NCBI RefSeq assembly: GCF_000003605.2
Contig: NW_003129761.1
Span: 1-14,324 of the forward strand
Source: Saccoglossus kowalevskii
Lineage: Eukaryota; Hemichordata; Enteropneusta; Harrimaniidae
Direction: 5' to 3'
Length of the DNA stretch: 14,324 bases
The notes beneath the pieces are model-generated. The model searched no databases, was not told the origin of the DNA, and saw only the letters and a list, made by a program, of their open reading frames with translations. This document shows positions 1 to 7,521 of the stretch, one piece after another (the stretch's first letter is position 1; every line of letters begins with the position of its first letter). The translations under genes and the position numbers were made by a program.

Positions 1-944
1 ATACAAGCAACTCCGCCAACATTTCCTTCGCTTTTTCCAACACTGCATGCTGTTTTCTAACATTTTAAAGTCAGTTCATGTAAACATCTATAGGCTGCTT
101 TCAACAGGCTTTTATTAAATTTTTCGACTTTACCACTGCGCGTTTCTATATTTCAACAACTTAGGTCATACATACCAATACATCTACCAACTTTGCAATA
201 ACTTTGCACAACTTTGCAATCACTTTGAACAACTCAACACGGTGTGTTAACAGCTTAAAACCTACTACATGCCGACAGCATCTACAACTTGTTCTAGAAA
301 ATTAGAAGGAATTTGAAAACTTTTCCTTAATTAAAATAGTTAGAAAAATTCCACGATTTTCTACTATAAAAAATTTCCATCACAGTAAGGAAGAATGCTG
401 GAGCGTTGCCTTATATCTTTACTATATGTGTGAGTGTGATGAAAAAAAGAATCAATGGCTCATTTACTCAAGGAGTCTCCCATGCAAATACTAATCACGC
501 CCGATCGCGCTTTACTTTAACATTTGGCGGTCACCTAAACACACAGCTGCATGAATTATTTAAAGTTAAGTTGAATTTGCGGGTATTTCATGTTTTTGAA
601 TGTTTTAAAATCGTTATCGCTGGCACAAAGTACCTTTTATATTTGACCTATGACCTCTACGTACTTGGAGCAATACTACGGTAATTTTACAGCAATTCAC
701 GAAATATTTATACACATTTTCGAACTTTTAACTATGGTAACTGTTAATATGATATCTCAGGTTACAATACCGATTGAAACAAGCAACTTTGCAATCTCTT
801 TTCACAACTTTGTAAGCAGTTTGTTGTCAAATTTTCGGTTGGCTGTTGTGATAATCTGCTTATTTATGAGGCATTCTCGATACATTTACTTATTGTTTTC
901 GAAATTTAACTGCGGGGGTGTCATGACAATGACTTAGGTTTAAT
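1..944 (+). repeat. Unit 1, most diverged copy
   Basis: This copy is 944 bp. It keeps the 10 bp near 354-363 that U3-U15 lack, and it is 4 bp shorter in the poly-T region near 35-46. It differs from the central consensus at dozens of positions spread over its length, far more than any other copy. Its last ACTTT step is changed to ACTCA near 232. Its main open frame has a one-base insertion near 441-452 and a one-base loss near 520. Such divergence is typical of a copy at or near an array edge, though the true junction is not in the window. Confidence 0.93.
406..684 (+). other. U1 copy of open frame A with compensating indels
   Basis: Relative to the other copies, U1 has one extra base in the A-rich stretch at about 441-452 and lacks one C near 520. 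Between these points about 23 codons are read in a different frame, yet no stop appears and the downstream peptide is restored. This may be chance, or the trace of an old constraint. There is no independent sign of translation. Confidence 0.12.
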
Positions 945-1892
945 ATACAAGCAACTCCGCCAAAATTTCCTTCGCTTTTTTACTTGAACATTGCATGTTG
1001 TTTTCTAACATTTTACAGTGAGTTCATGTAAACATCTATATGCTGCTTTGAACTGGATTTTATTAAATTGTTCGACTTTACCACTGCGCGTTTCTATATG
1101 CCAACAACTTAGGTCATACATACCAATACATCAACGAACTTTGCAATAACTTTGCATAACTTTGCAATCACTTTGAACAACTTTACACGGTGTGTTAACA
1201 TCTTAAAACCTACTACGTACCGACAGTATCTACAACTTGTTCTAAAAAATTAGAAGGAATTTGAAAATTTATCCTTAATTAAAATAGTTACAAAAAGTCC
1301 ACGATTTTCCACTATAAATAATTGCCATCACAGTAAGGAAGGATGCAGGAGCGTTGCCTTATATCTTTACTATGTGTGTGAGTGTGATGAAAGAAAAATC
1401 AATGGCTCATTTACTCAGGGAGTCTCCCATGCAAGTACTAACCACGCCTGATCGCGCTTTACTTTCAACATTTGGCGGTCACCTAAACATACAGCTGCAT
1501 GAATTATTTAAAGTTAAGTCGAATTGGCGGGTATTTCATGTTTTTGAATGTTTTAAAATCGTTATCGCTGGCACAAAGTACCTTCCATATTTGACCTATG
1601 ACCTCTACTTACTCGTAGTAACACTACGGTAATTTAACAGCAATTCACGAAATATGTATTCACATGTTCGAACTTTTAACTATGGTACTTGTTAATATGA
1701 TATATCTGGTAACAATACCGATTGAAACAAGCCACTTTGCAATCGCTTTTCACAACTTTGTCAGCAGTTTGTTGTCGAATCTTCGGTTGGCTGTTGTGAT
1801 AATCTGCTTATTTATGAGGCATTCTCGATATATTTACTTATTGTTTTCGAAATTTAACTGCAGGAGTGTCATGACAATGACTTAGGTTTAAT
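945..1892 (+). repeat. Unit 2, intermediate copy with the 10-bp ancestral segment
   Basis: The copy is 948 bp, exactly 10 bp longer than the central units, because of the segment between the TCCAC direct repeats at 1298-1302 and 1308-1312. It shares several U1 states, including CATGACAATGAC at the 3' end and a glutamate codon where later units have lysine in the main open frame. It has lost the TTCTAGAA palindrome (TTCTAAAA) and the minus-strand TATAAATA match (ATATGTATTC near 1652), so those motifs are not invariant. Confidence 0.94.
1298..1312 (+). other. 10-bp indel site between TCCAC direct repeats
   Basis: In U2 two TCCAC copies start 10 bp apart (1298 and 1308). U3-U15 have a single TCCAC at this place (5061-5065 in U6) and lack exactly 10 bp. 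U1 keeps the longer form, with the second copy changed to TCTAC. The pattern is that of a deletion by slippage or annealing between short direct repeats, followed by spread of the short form. The site lies just upstream of the TATA-like box. Confidence 0.85.
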
Positions 1893-2831
1893 ATACAAGC
1901 AACTCCGCCAACATTTCCTTCGCTTTTTCCCTTGAACATTGCATGCTGTTTTCTAACATTTTACAGTCAGTTCATGTAAACATCTATAGGCTGCTTTGAA
2001 CTGGCTTTTATTTAATTGTTCGACTTTACCACTGCGCGTTTCTATATGCCAACAACTTAGGTCATACATACCAATACATCAACGAACTTTGCAATAACTT
2101 TGCATAACTTTGCAATCACTTTGAACAACTTTACACGGTGTGTTAACATCTTAAAACCTACTACGTACCGACAGCATCTACAACTTGTTCTAGAAAATTG
2201 GAAGGAATTTGAAAACTTTTCCTTAATTAAAATAGTTACAAAAAGTCCACTATAAATAATTGCCATCACAGTAAGGAAGGATGCAGGAGCGTTGCCTTAT
2301 ATCTTTACTATGTGTGTGTGAGTGTGATGAAAGAAAAATCAATGGCTCATTTACTCAGGGAGTCTCCCATGCAAGTACTAACCACGCCCGATCGCGCTTT
2401 ACTTTCAACTTTTGGCGGTCATCTAAACATACAGCTGCATGAATTATTTAAAGTTAAGCCAAATTGGCGGGTATTTCATGTTTTTAAATGTTTTAAAATC
2501 GTTATCGCTGGCACAAAGTACCTTCCATATTTGACCTATGACCTCTACTCACTCGGAGTAACACTACGGTAATATATACAGCAATTCACGAAATATTTAT
2601 ACACATTATCGAACTTTTAACTATGGTAATTGTTAATATGATATCTCAGTAACAATACCGATTGAAACAAGCCACTTTGCAATCGCTTTTCACAACTTTG
2701 TAAGCAGTTTGTTGTCGAATTTTCGGTTGGCTGTTGTGATAATCTGCTTATTTATGAGGCATTCTCGATACATTTACTTAGTGTTTTCGAAATTTAACTG
2801 CGGGGTGTCATGACGATGACTTAGGGTTAAT
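1893..2831 (+). repeat. Unit 3, transitional copy
   Basis: The copy is 939 bp. It has the 10-bp deletion found in all later copies but keeps TTTCATG where U4-U15 read TTTTATG, so it is intermediate between U2 and U4. Four private indels account for its length: an extra GT in the GT run near 2311-2320, an extra base near 2573-2578, loss of one G near 2649, and a four-G instead of five-G run near 2802. The lost G breaks open frame B. Its junction with U4 reads TTAGGGTTA instead of TTAGGTTTA. Confidence 0.94.
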
Positions 2832-3768
2832 ATACAAGCAACTCCGCCAAAATTTCCTTCGCTTTTTTACTTGAACATTGCATGCTGTTTTCTAACATTT
2901 TACAGTGAGTTCATGTAAACATCTATATGCTGCTCTGAACTGGCTTTTATTAAATTGTTCGACTTTACCACTGCGCGTTTCTATATGACAACAACTTAGG
3001 TCATACATACCAATACATCAACGAACTTTGCAATAACTTTCCATAACTTTGCAATCACTTTGAACAACTTTACACGGTGTGTTAACATCTTAAAACCTAC
3101 TACGTACCGACAGCATCTACAACTTGTTCTAGAAAATTAGAAGGAATTTGAAACTTTTCCTTAATTAAAATAGTTACAAAAAGTCCACTATAAATAATTG
3201 CCATCACAGTAAGGAAGGATGCAGGAGCGTTGCCTTATATCTTTACTATGTGTGTGAGTGTGATGAAAGAAAAATCAATGGCTCATTTACTCAGGGAGAC
3301 TCCTATGCAAGTACTAACCACGCCCGATCGCGCTTTACTTTCAACTTTTGGCGGTCATCTAATCATACAGCTGCATGAATTATTTAAAGTTAAGCCAAAT
3401 TGGCGGGTATTTTATGTTTTTAAATGTTTTAAAATCGTTATCGCTGGCACAAAGTACCTTCCATATTTGACCTATGACCTCTACTTACTCGGAGTAACAC
3501 TACGGTAATTTAACAGCAATTCACGAAATATTTATACACATTTTCGAACTTTTAACTATGGTAATTGTTAATATGATATCTCAGGTAACAATACCGATTG
3601 AAACAAGCCACTTTGCAATCGCTTTTCACAACTTTGTAAGCAGTTTGTTGTCGAATTTTCGGTTGGCTGTTGTGATAATCTGCTTATTTATGAGGCATTC
3701 TCGATACATTTACTTATTGTTTTCGAAATTTAACTGCGGGGGTGTCATGACGATGACTTAGGTTTAAT
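2832..3768 (+). repeat. Unit 4
   Basis: This 937-bp copy is the first of the homogenised central type. One A is missing from the GAAAAC run near 3150-3153, a deletion shared only with U11. It also shares CTCTGAAC near 2933 and TATGACAAC near 2984 with U10 and U11. Three of its private changes fall in the main open frame, two of them replacing amino acids. Confidence 0.96.
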
Positions 3769-4707
3769 ATACAAGCAACTCCGCCAAATTTTCTTTCGCT
3801 TTTTTACTTGAACATTGCATGCTGTTTTCTAACATTTTACAGTGAGTTCATGTAAACATCTATATGCTGCTTTGAACTGGCTTTTATTAAATTGTTCGAC
3901 TTTACCACTGCGCGTTTCTATATGCCAACAACTTAGGTCATACATACCAATACATCAACGAACTTTGCAATAACTTTCCATAACTTTGCAATCACTTTGA
4001 ACAACTTTACACGGTGTGTTAACATCTTAAAACCTACTACGTACCGACAGCATCTACAACTTGTTTCTAGAAAATTAGAAGGAATTTGAAAACTTTTCCT
4101 TAATTAAAATAGTTACAAAAAGTCCACTATAAATAATTGCCATCACAGTAAGGAAGGATGCAGGAGCGTTGCCTTATATCTTTACTATGTGTGTGAGTGT
4201 GATGAAAGAAAAATCAATAGCTCATTTACTCAGGGAGTCTCCCATGCAAGTACTAACCACGCCCGATCGCGCTTTACTTTCAACTTTTGGCGGTCATCTA
4301 AACATACAGCTGCATGAATTATTTAAAGTTAAGCCAAATTGGCGGGTATTTTATGTTTTTAAATGTTTTAAAATCGTTATCGCTGGCACAAAGTACCTTC
4401 CATATTTGACCTATGACCTCTACTTACTCGGAGTAACACTACGGTAATTTAACAGCAATTCACGAAATATTTATACACATTTTCGAACTTTTAACTATGG
4501 TAATTGTTAATATGATATCTCAGGTAACAATACCGATTGAAACAAGCCACTTTGCAATCGCTTTTCACAACTTTGTAATCAGTTTGTTGTCGAATTTTCG
4601 GTTGGCTGTTGTGATAATCTGCTTATTTATGAGGCATTCTCGATACATTTACTTATTGTTTTCGAAATTTAACTGCGGGGGTGTCATGACGATGACTTAG
4701 GTTTAAT
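3769..4707 (+). repeat. Unit 5
   Basis: This 939-bp copy owes its extra base to one T before the TTCTAGAA palindrome (GTTTCTAG near 4063-4070). It carries the AAATTTTCTTTCG variant near 3785, shared with U7 and U8 but not with U6 between them. An internal ATG of the main open frame is ATA here. Confidence 0.96.
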
Positions 4708-4873
4708 ATACAAGCAACTCCGCCAAAATTTCCTTCGCTTTTTTACTTGAACACTGCATGCTGTTTTTTAACATTTTACAGTGAGTTCATGTAAACATCT
4801 ATATGCTGCTTTGAACTGGCTTTTATTAAATTGTTCGACTTTACCACTGCGCGTTTCTATATGCCAACAACTT

Positions 4874-4879
4874 AGGTCA
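4874..4879 (+). promoter_or_regulatory. Isolated AGGTCA half-site
   Basis: AGGTCA within ACTTAGGTCATAC is conserved in all copies, just upstream of the phased ACTTT block. Alone it is a six-base match of little weight. It is listed because the unit also carries the perfect DR1. Function is inferred only from consensus. Confidence 0.2.
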
Positions 4880-4899
4880 TACATACCAATACATCAACG

Positions 4900-4951
4900 A
4901 ACTTTGCAATAACTTTCCATAACTTTGCAATCACTTTGAACAACTTTACAC
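4900..4951 (+). repeat. Five ~10.5-bp degenerate sub-repeats (AACTTTGCAT-like), helically phased
   Basis: ACTTT begins at 4901, 4912, 4922, 4933 and 4943. The steps are 11, 10, 11 and 10 bp, a mean of 10.5 bp. Each copy is a variant of AACTTTGCAA. The block sits at about offset 193-244 of every unit and keeps its spacing throughout, with a changed fifth step in U1. A mean equal to the helical repeat puts the TTT steps on the same face of the double helix, which can favour curvature or nucleosome placement. The tracts are only three Ts, so strong static bending is not assured. Confidence 0.85.
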
Positions 4952-5002
4952 GGTGTGTTAACATCTTAAAACCTACTACGTACCGACAGCATCTACAACT
5001 TG

Positions 5003-5010
5003 TTCTAGAA
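5003..5010. promoter_or_regulatory. TTCTAGAA palindrome, resembles a two-unit heat-shock-factor element
   Basis: TTC-nn-GAA is the tail-to-tail arrangement bound by heat-shock factors. It is an exact 8-bp palindrome in every complete unit except U2. A third properly spaced GAA/TTC is missing, so it would be a weak site. It lies about 55 bp upstream of the TATA-like box. The motif is seen; its function is inferred. Confidence 0.25.
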
Positions 5011-5043
5011 AATTAGAAGGAATTTGAAAACTTTTCCTTAATT
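5011..5043. other. Imperfect inverted repeat (hairpin) between the palindrome and the TATA-like box
   Basis: AATT (5011-5014) and AAGGAA (5017-5022) can pair with TTCCTT (5034-5039) and AATT (5040-5043). This leaves a two-base bulge (AG) and an 11-nt loop. The stem is AT-rich and modest. U4 and U11 lose one base in the loop and keep the stem; U2 has a base change within it. It is not followed by a T run on the plus strand, so I do not call it a terminator. Confidence 0.4.
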
Positions 5044-5064
5044 AAAATAGTTACAAAAAGTCCA

Positions 5065-5073
5065 CTATAAATA
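5065..5073 (+). promoter_or_regulatory. TATA-like box CTATAAATA, plus strand
   Basis: CTATAAATA matches the eukaryotic TATA consensus and is unchanged in U2-U15. U1 reads CTATAAAAA, which is also acceptable. A start about 30 bp downstream would fall near 5096, just before the open frame. I see no clear initiator there. In AT-rich DNA such a match can be accidental, so promoter activity is unproven. Confidence 0.3.
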
Positions 5074-5385
5074 ATTGCCATCACAGTAAGGAAGGATGCA
5101 GGAGCGTTGCCTTATATCTTTACTATGTGTGTGAGTGTGATGAAAGAAAAATCAATGGCTCATTTACTCAGGGAGTCTCCCATGCAAGTACTAACCACGC
5201 CCGATCGCGCTTTACTTTCAACTTTTGGCGGTCATCTAAACATACAGCTGCATGAATTATTTAAAGTTAAGCCAAATTGGCGGGTATTTTATGTTTTTAA
5301 ATGTTTTAAAATCGTTATCGCTGGCACAAAGTACCTTCCATATTTGACCTATGACCTCTACTTACTCGGAGTAACACTACGGTAA
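5071..5385 (+). other. Open frame A (~105 codons stop to stop), probably non-coding
   Basis: The frame is open from after TAA at 5068 to TAA at 5383-5385. The first ATG is at 5125 (86 residues) and a TTG is at 5107 (92 residues). I recognise no family, signal peptide or domain. Equivalent frames end at 684, 1632, 2572, 3508, 4447, 6323, 7261, 8199, 9136, 10072, 11009, 11947, 12885 and 13823. U9 has TAG in place of the TTG. An upstream ATG at 5096 opens a 12-codon frame ending at 5134. Among U4-U15 I count 11 distinct amino-acid-changing and 4 silent substitutions, near the neutral ratio, so coding is not supported. It stays open in U1 only because two opposite indels compensate. Confidence 0.15.
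5345..5357 (-). promoter_or_regulatory. Perfect DR1-type element (AGGTCA-T-AGGTCA on the minus strand)
   Basis: The plus strand reads TGACCT, A, TGACCT. On the minus strand this is a direct repeat of AGGTCA with a one-base spacer, the consensus for metazoan nuclear receptors such as RXR/USP heterodimers, HNF4 and COUP-TF/SVP. All 15 complete copies have it, including the diverged U1. It lies inside open frame A, and a coincidental short duplication is the simplest alternative. Binding is not shown. Confidence 0.3.
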
Positions 5386-5405
5386 TTTAACAGCAATTCA
5401 CGAAA

Positions 5406-5413
5406 TATTTATA
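5406..5413 (-). promoter_or_regulatory. TATA-like box TATAAATA, minus strand
   Basis: The plus strand reads TATTTATA, so the minus strand carries the same TATAAATA core as the plus-strand box, facing it from about 340 bp away. It is conserved except in U2 (TATGTATT). On the minus strand an AATAAA hexamer lies about 580 nt downstream, at 4827-4822. No sizeable minus-strand open frame is shared by the copies. Functional status is unknown. Confidence 0.2.
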
Positions 5414-5486
5414 CACATTTTCGAACTTTTAACTATGGTAATTGTTAATATGATATCTCAGGTAACAATACCGATTGAAACAAGCC

Positions 5487-5512
5487 ACTTTGCAATCGCT
5501 TTTCACAACTTT
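5487..5512 (+). repeat. Second phased ACTTT block, related to the first
   Basis: ACTTT at 5487, CTTTT at 5499 (preceded by G at 5498) and ACTTT at 5508 give element steps of 11 and 10 bp. Over 26 bp this block matches 4922-4947 of the first block at all but three positions (ACTTTGCAATC, then CTTT, then ACAACTTT). The upstream bases also align loosely, with AGGT and ATACC in both. It looks like an old internal duplication within the unit. Confidence 0.65.
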
Positions 5513-5620
5513 GTAAGCAGTTTGTTGTCGAATTTTCGGTTGGCTGTTGTGATAATCTGCTTATTTATGAGGCATTCTCGATACATTTACTTATTGTTTT
5601 CGAAATTTAACTGCGGGGGT

Positions 5621-5628
5621 GTCATGAC
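5621..5628. other. GTCATGAC palindrome near the unit end
   Basis: This is an exact 8-bp palindrome in all complete units. In U1 (919-928) and U2 (1867-1876) it extends to the 10-bp palindrome TGTCATGACA. From U3 onward the final A is G, which breaks the outer pair. It is useful as a marker of unit ancestry. No function is evident. Confidence 0.5.
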
Positions 5629-5645
5629 GATGACTTAGGTTTAAT

Positions 5646-6583
5646 ATACAAGCAACTCCGCCAAATTTTCTTTCGCTTTTTTACTTGAACATTGCATGCT
5701 GTTTTCTAACATTTTACAGTGAGTTCATGTAAACATCTATATGCTGCTTTGAACTGGCTTTTATTAAATTGTTCGACTTTACCACTGCGCGTTTCTATAT
5801 GCCAACAACTTAGGTCATACATACCAATACATCAACGAACTTTGCAATAACTTTCCATAACTTTGCAATCACTTTGAACAACTTTACACGGTGTGTTAAC
5901 ATCTTAAAACCTACTACGTACCGACAGCATCTACAACTTGTTCTAGAAAATTAGAAGGAATTTGAAAACTTTTCCTTAATTAAAATAGTTACAAAAAGTC
6001 CACTATAAATAATTGCCATCACAGTAAGGAAGGATGCAGGAGCGTTGCCTTATATCTTTACTATGTGTGTGAGTGTGATGAAAGAAAAATCAATGGCTCA
6101 TTTACTCAGGGAGTCTCCCATGCAAGTACTAACCACGCCCGATCGCGCTTTACTTTCAACTTTTGGCGGTCATCTATACATACAGCTGCATGAATTATTT
6201 AAAGTTAAGCCAAATTGGCGGGTATTTTATGTTTTTAAATGTTTTAAAATCGTTATCGCTGGCACAAAGTACCTTCCATATTTGACCTATGACCTCTACT
6301 TACTCGGAGTAACACTACGGTAATTTAACAGCAATTCACGAAATATTTATACACATTTTCGAACTTTTAACTATGGTAATTGTTAATATGATATCTCAGG
6401 TAACAATACCGATTGAAACAAGCCACTTTGCAATCGCTTTTCACAACTTTGTAAGCAGTTTGTTGTCGAATTTTCGGTTGGCTGTTGTGATAATCTGCTT
6501 ATTTATGAGGCATTCTCGATACATTTACTTATTGTTTTCGAAATTTAACTGCGGGGGTGTCATGACGATGACTTAGGTTTAAT
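5646..6583 (+). repeat. Unit 7
   Basis: This 938-bp copy carries the AAATTTTCTTTCG haplotype near 5664, shared with U5 and U8. One private change (AAC to TAC near 6176) replaces an amino acid in the main open frame. Otherwise it follows the central consensus. Confidence 0.97.
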
Positions 6584-7521
6584 ATACAAGCAACTCCGGC
6601 AAATTTTCTTTCGCTTTTTTACTTGAACATTGTATGCTGTTTTCTAACATTTTACAGTGAGTTCATGTAAACATCTATATGCTGCTTTGAACTGGCTTTT
6701 ATTAAATTGTTCGACTTTACCACTGCGCGTTTCTATATGCCAAAAACTTAGGTCATACATACCAATACATCAACGAACTTTGCAATAACTTTCCATAACT
6801 TTGCAATCACTTTGAACAACTTTACACGGTTTGTTAACATCTTAAAACCTACTACGTACCGACAGCATCTACAACTTGTTCTAGAAAATTAGAAGGAATT
6901 TGAAAACTTTTCCTTAATTAAAATAGTTACAAAAAGTCCACTATAAATAATTGCCATCACAGTAAGGAAGGATGCAGGAGCGTTGCCTTATATCTTTACT
7001 ATGTGTGTGAGTGTGATGAAAGAAAAATCAATGGCTCATTTACTCAGGAAGTCTCCCATGCAAGTACTAACCACGCCCGATCGCGCTTTACTTTCAACTT
7101 TTGGCGGTCATCTAAACATACAGCTGCATGAATTATTTAAAGTTAAGCCAAATTGGCGGGTATTTTATGTTTTTAAATGTTTTAAAATCGTTATCGCTGG
7201 CACAAAGTACCTTCCATATTTGACCTATGACCTCTACTTACTCGGAGTAACACTACGGTAATTTAACAGCAATTCACGAAATATTTATACACATTTTCGA
7301 ACTTTTAACTATGGTAATTGTTAATATGATATCTCAGGTAACAATACCGATTGAAACAAGCCACTTTGCAATCGCTTTTCACAACTTTGTAAGCAGTTTG
7401 TTGTCGAATTTTCGGTTGGCTGTTGTGATAATCTGCTTATTTATGAGGCATTCTCGATACATTTACTTATTGTTTTCGAAATTTAACTGCGGGGGTGTCA
7501 TGACGATGACTTAGGTTTAAT
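6584..7521 (+). repeat. Unit 8
   Basis: This 938-bp copy has the AAATTTTCTTTCG haplotype near 6601. Private changes include CTCCGGCAAA near 6595, TTGTATGC near 6631 (loses the GCATGC palindrome), CCAAAAAC near 6740, GGTTTGTT near 6828 and a GAG to AAG codon near 7050. Confidence 0.97.

Larger units (their letters stand above)
5375..5638 (+). other. Open frame B (~88 codons; 67 from ATG at 5435), probably non-coding
   Basis: The frame lies one base forward of frame A, begins after TAA at 5372-5374 and overlaps the end of A by 11 bp. From the ATG at 5435 it encodes 67 residues with one hydrophobic stretch (LAVVIICLF), too short to be a convincing membrane segment. In U1 the upstream stop is CAA, so the frame extends to an ATG at 650. 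U3 has a one-base loss near 2649 that breaks it. U9 and U10 end four residues early because of their four-G run. It resembles no family I know. These ready disruptions argue against selection. Confidence 0.12.
4708..5645 (+). repeat. Unit 6, used as reference copy for internal motifs
   Basis: This 938-bp copy has the modal length and is close to the consensus. Private differences are AACACTGC and a CTGTTTTTTAAC variant near 4750-4771. All motif entries below are placed on this unit. To transfer them, add or subtract multiples of about 938 bp. Confidence 0.97.

Noticed and set aside
2057-2269. 70-residue minus-strand open frame in U3
   Set aside because: It is open only in U3 owing to local changes and is not shared by the other copies, so it looks like a chance frame.
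2820-2832. TTAGGGTTA telomere-like string at the U3/U4 junction
   Set aside because: It is a single occurrence produced by one substitution. Other junctions read TTAGGTTTA and there is no tandem telomere repeat.
4833-4841. GTTCGACTT resembling an RNA polymerase III B box
   Set aside because: The end of the B-box consensus does not match, no A box lies at a suitable distance upstream, and no tRNA- or 5S-like fold is visible.
5079-5142. CATCACA / TGTGATG inverted repeat around the start of frame A
   Set aside because: Only a 7-bp stem with a 50-nt loop. Structural importance is unlikely without compensating changes, and none were seen.
5274-5286. CGGG-containing stretch and TTCGG stretches as possible CENP-B boxes
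   Set aside because: The required TTCG, A and CGGG positions do not align on either strand.
5107-5385. Multi-copy gene family encoding a 92-residue protein
   Set aside because: The 92-residue length depends on a TTG start, U9 has TAG there, no ribosome-binding site is evident, and substitutions look neutral. Kept only as an open frame.
5462-5719. Possible intron: CAG/GTAACA donor, TTCTAAC branch-like motif and TTTTACAG acceptor spanning the U6/U7 junction
   Set aside because: The motifs are short and common in AT-rich DNA. Joining would place TGA directly after the donor codon, and U6 itself has a changed branch motif.
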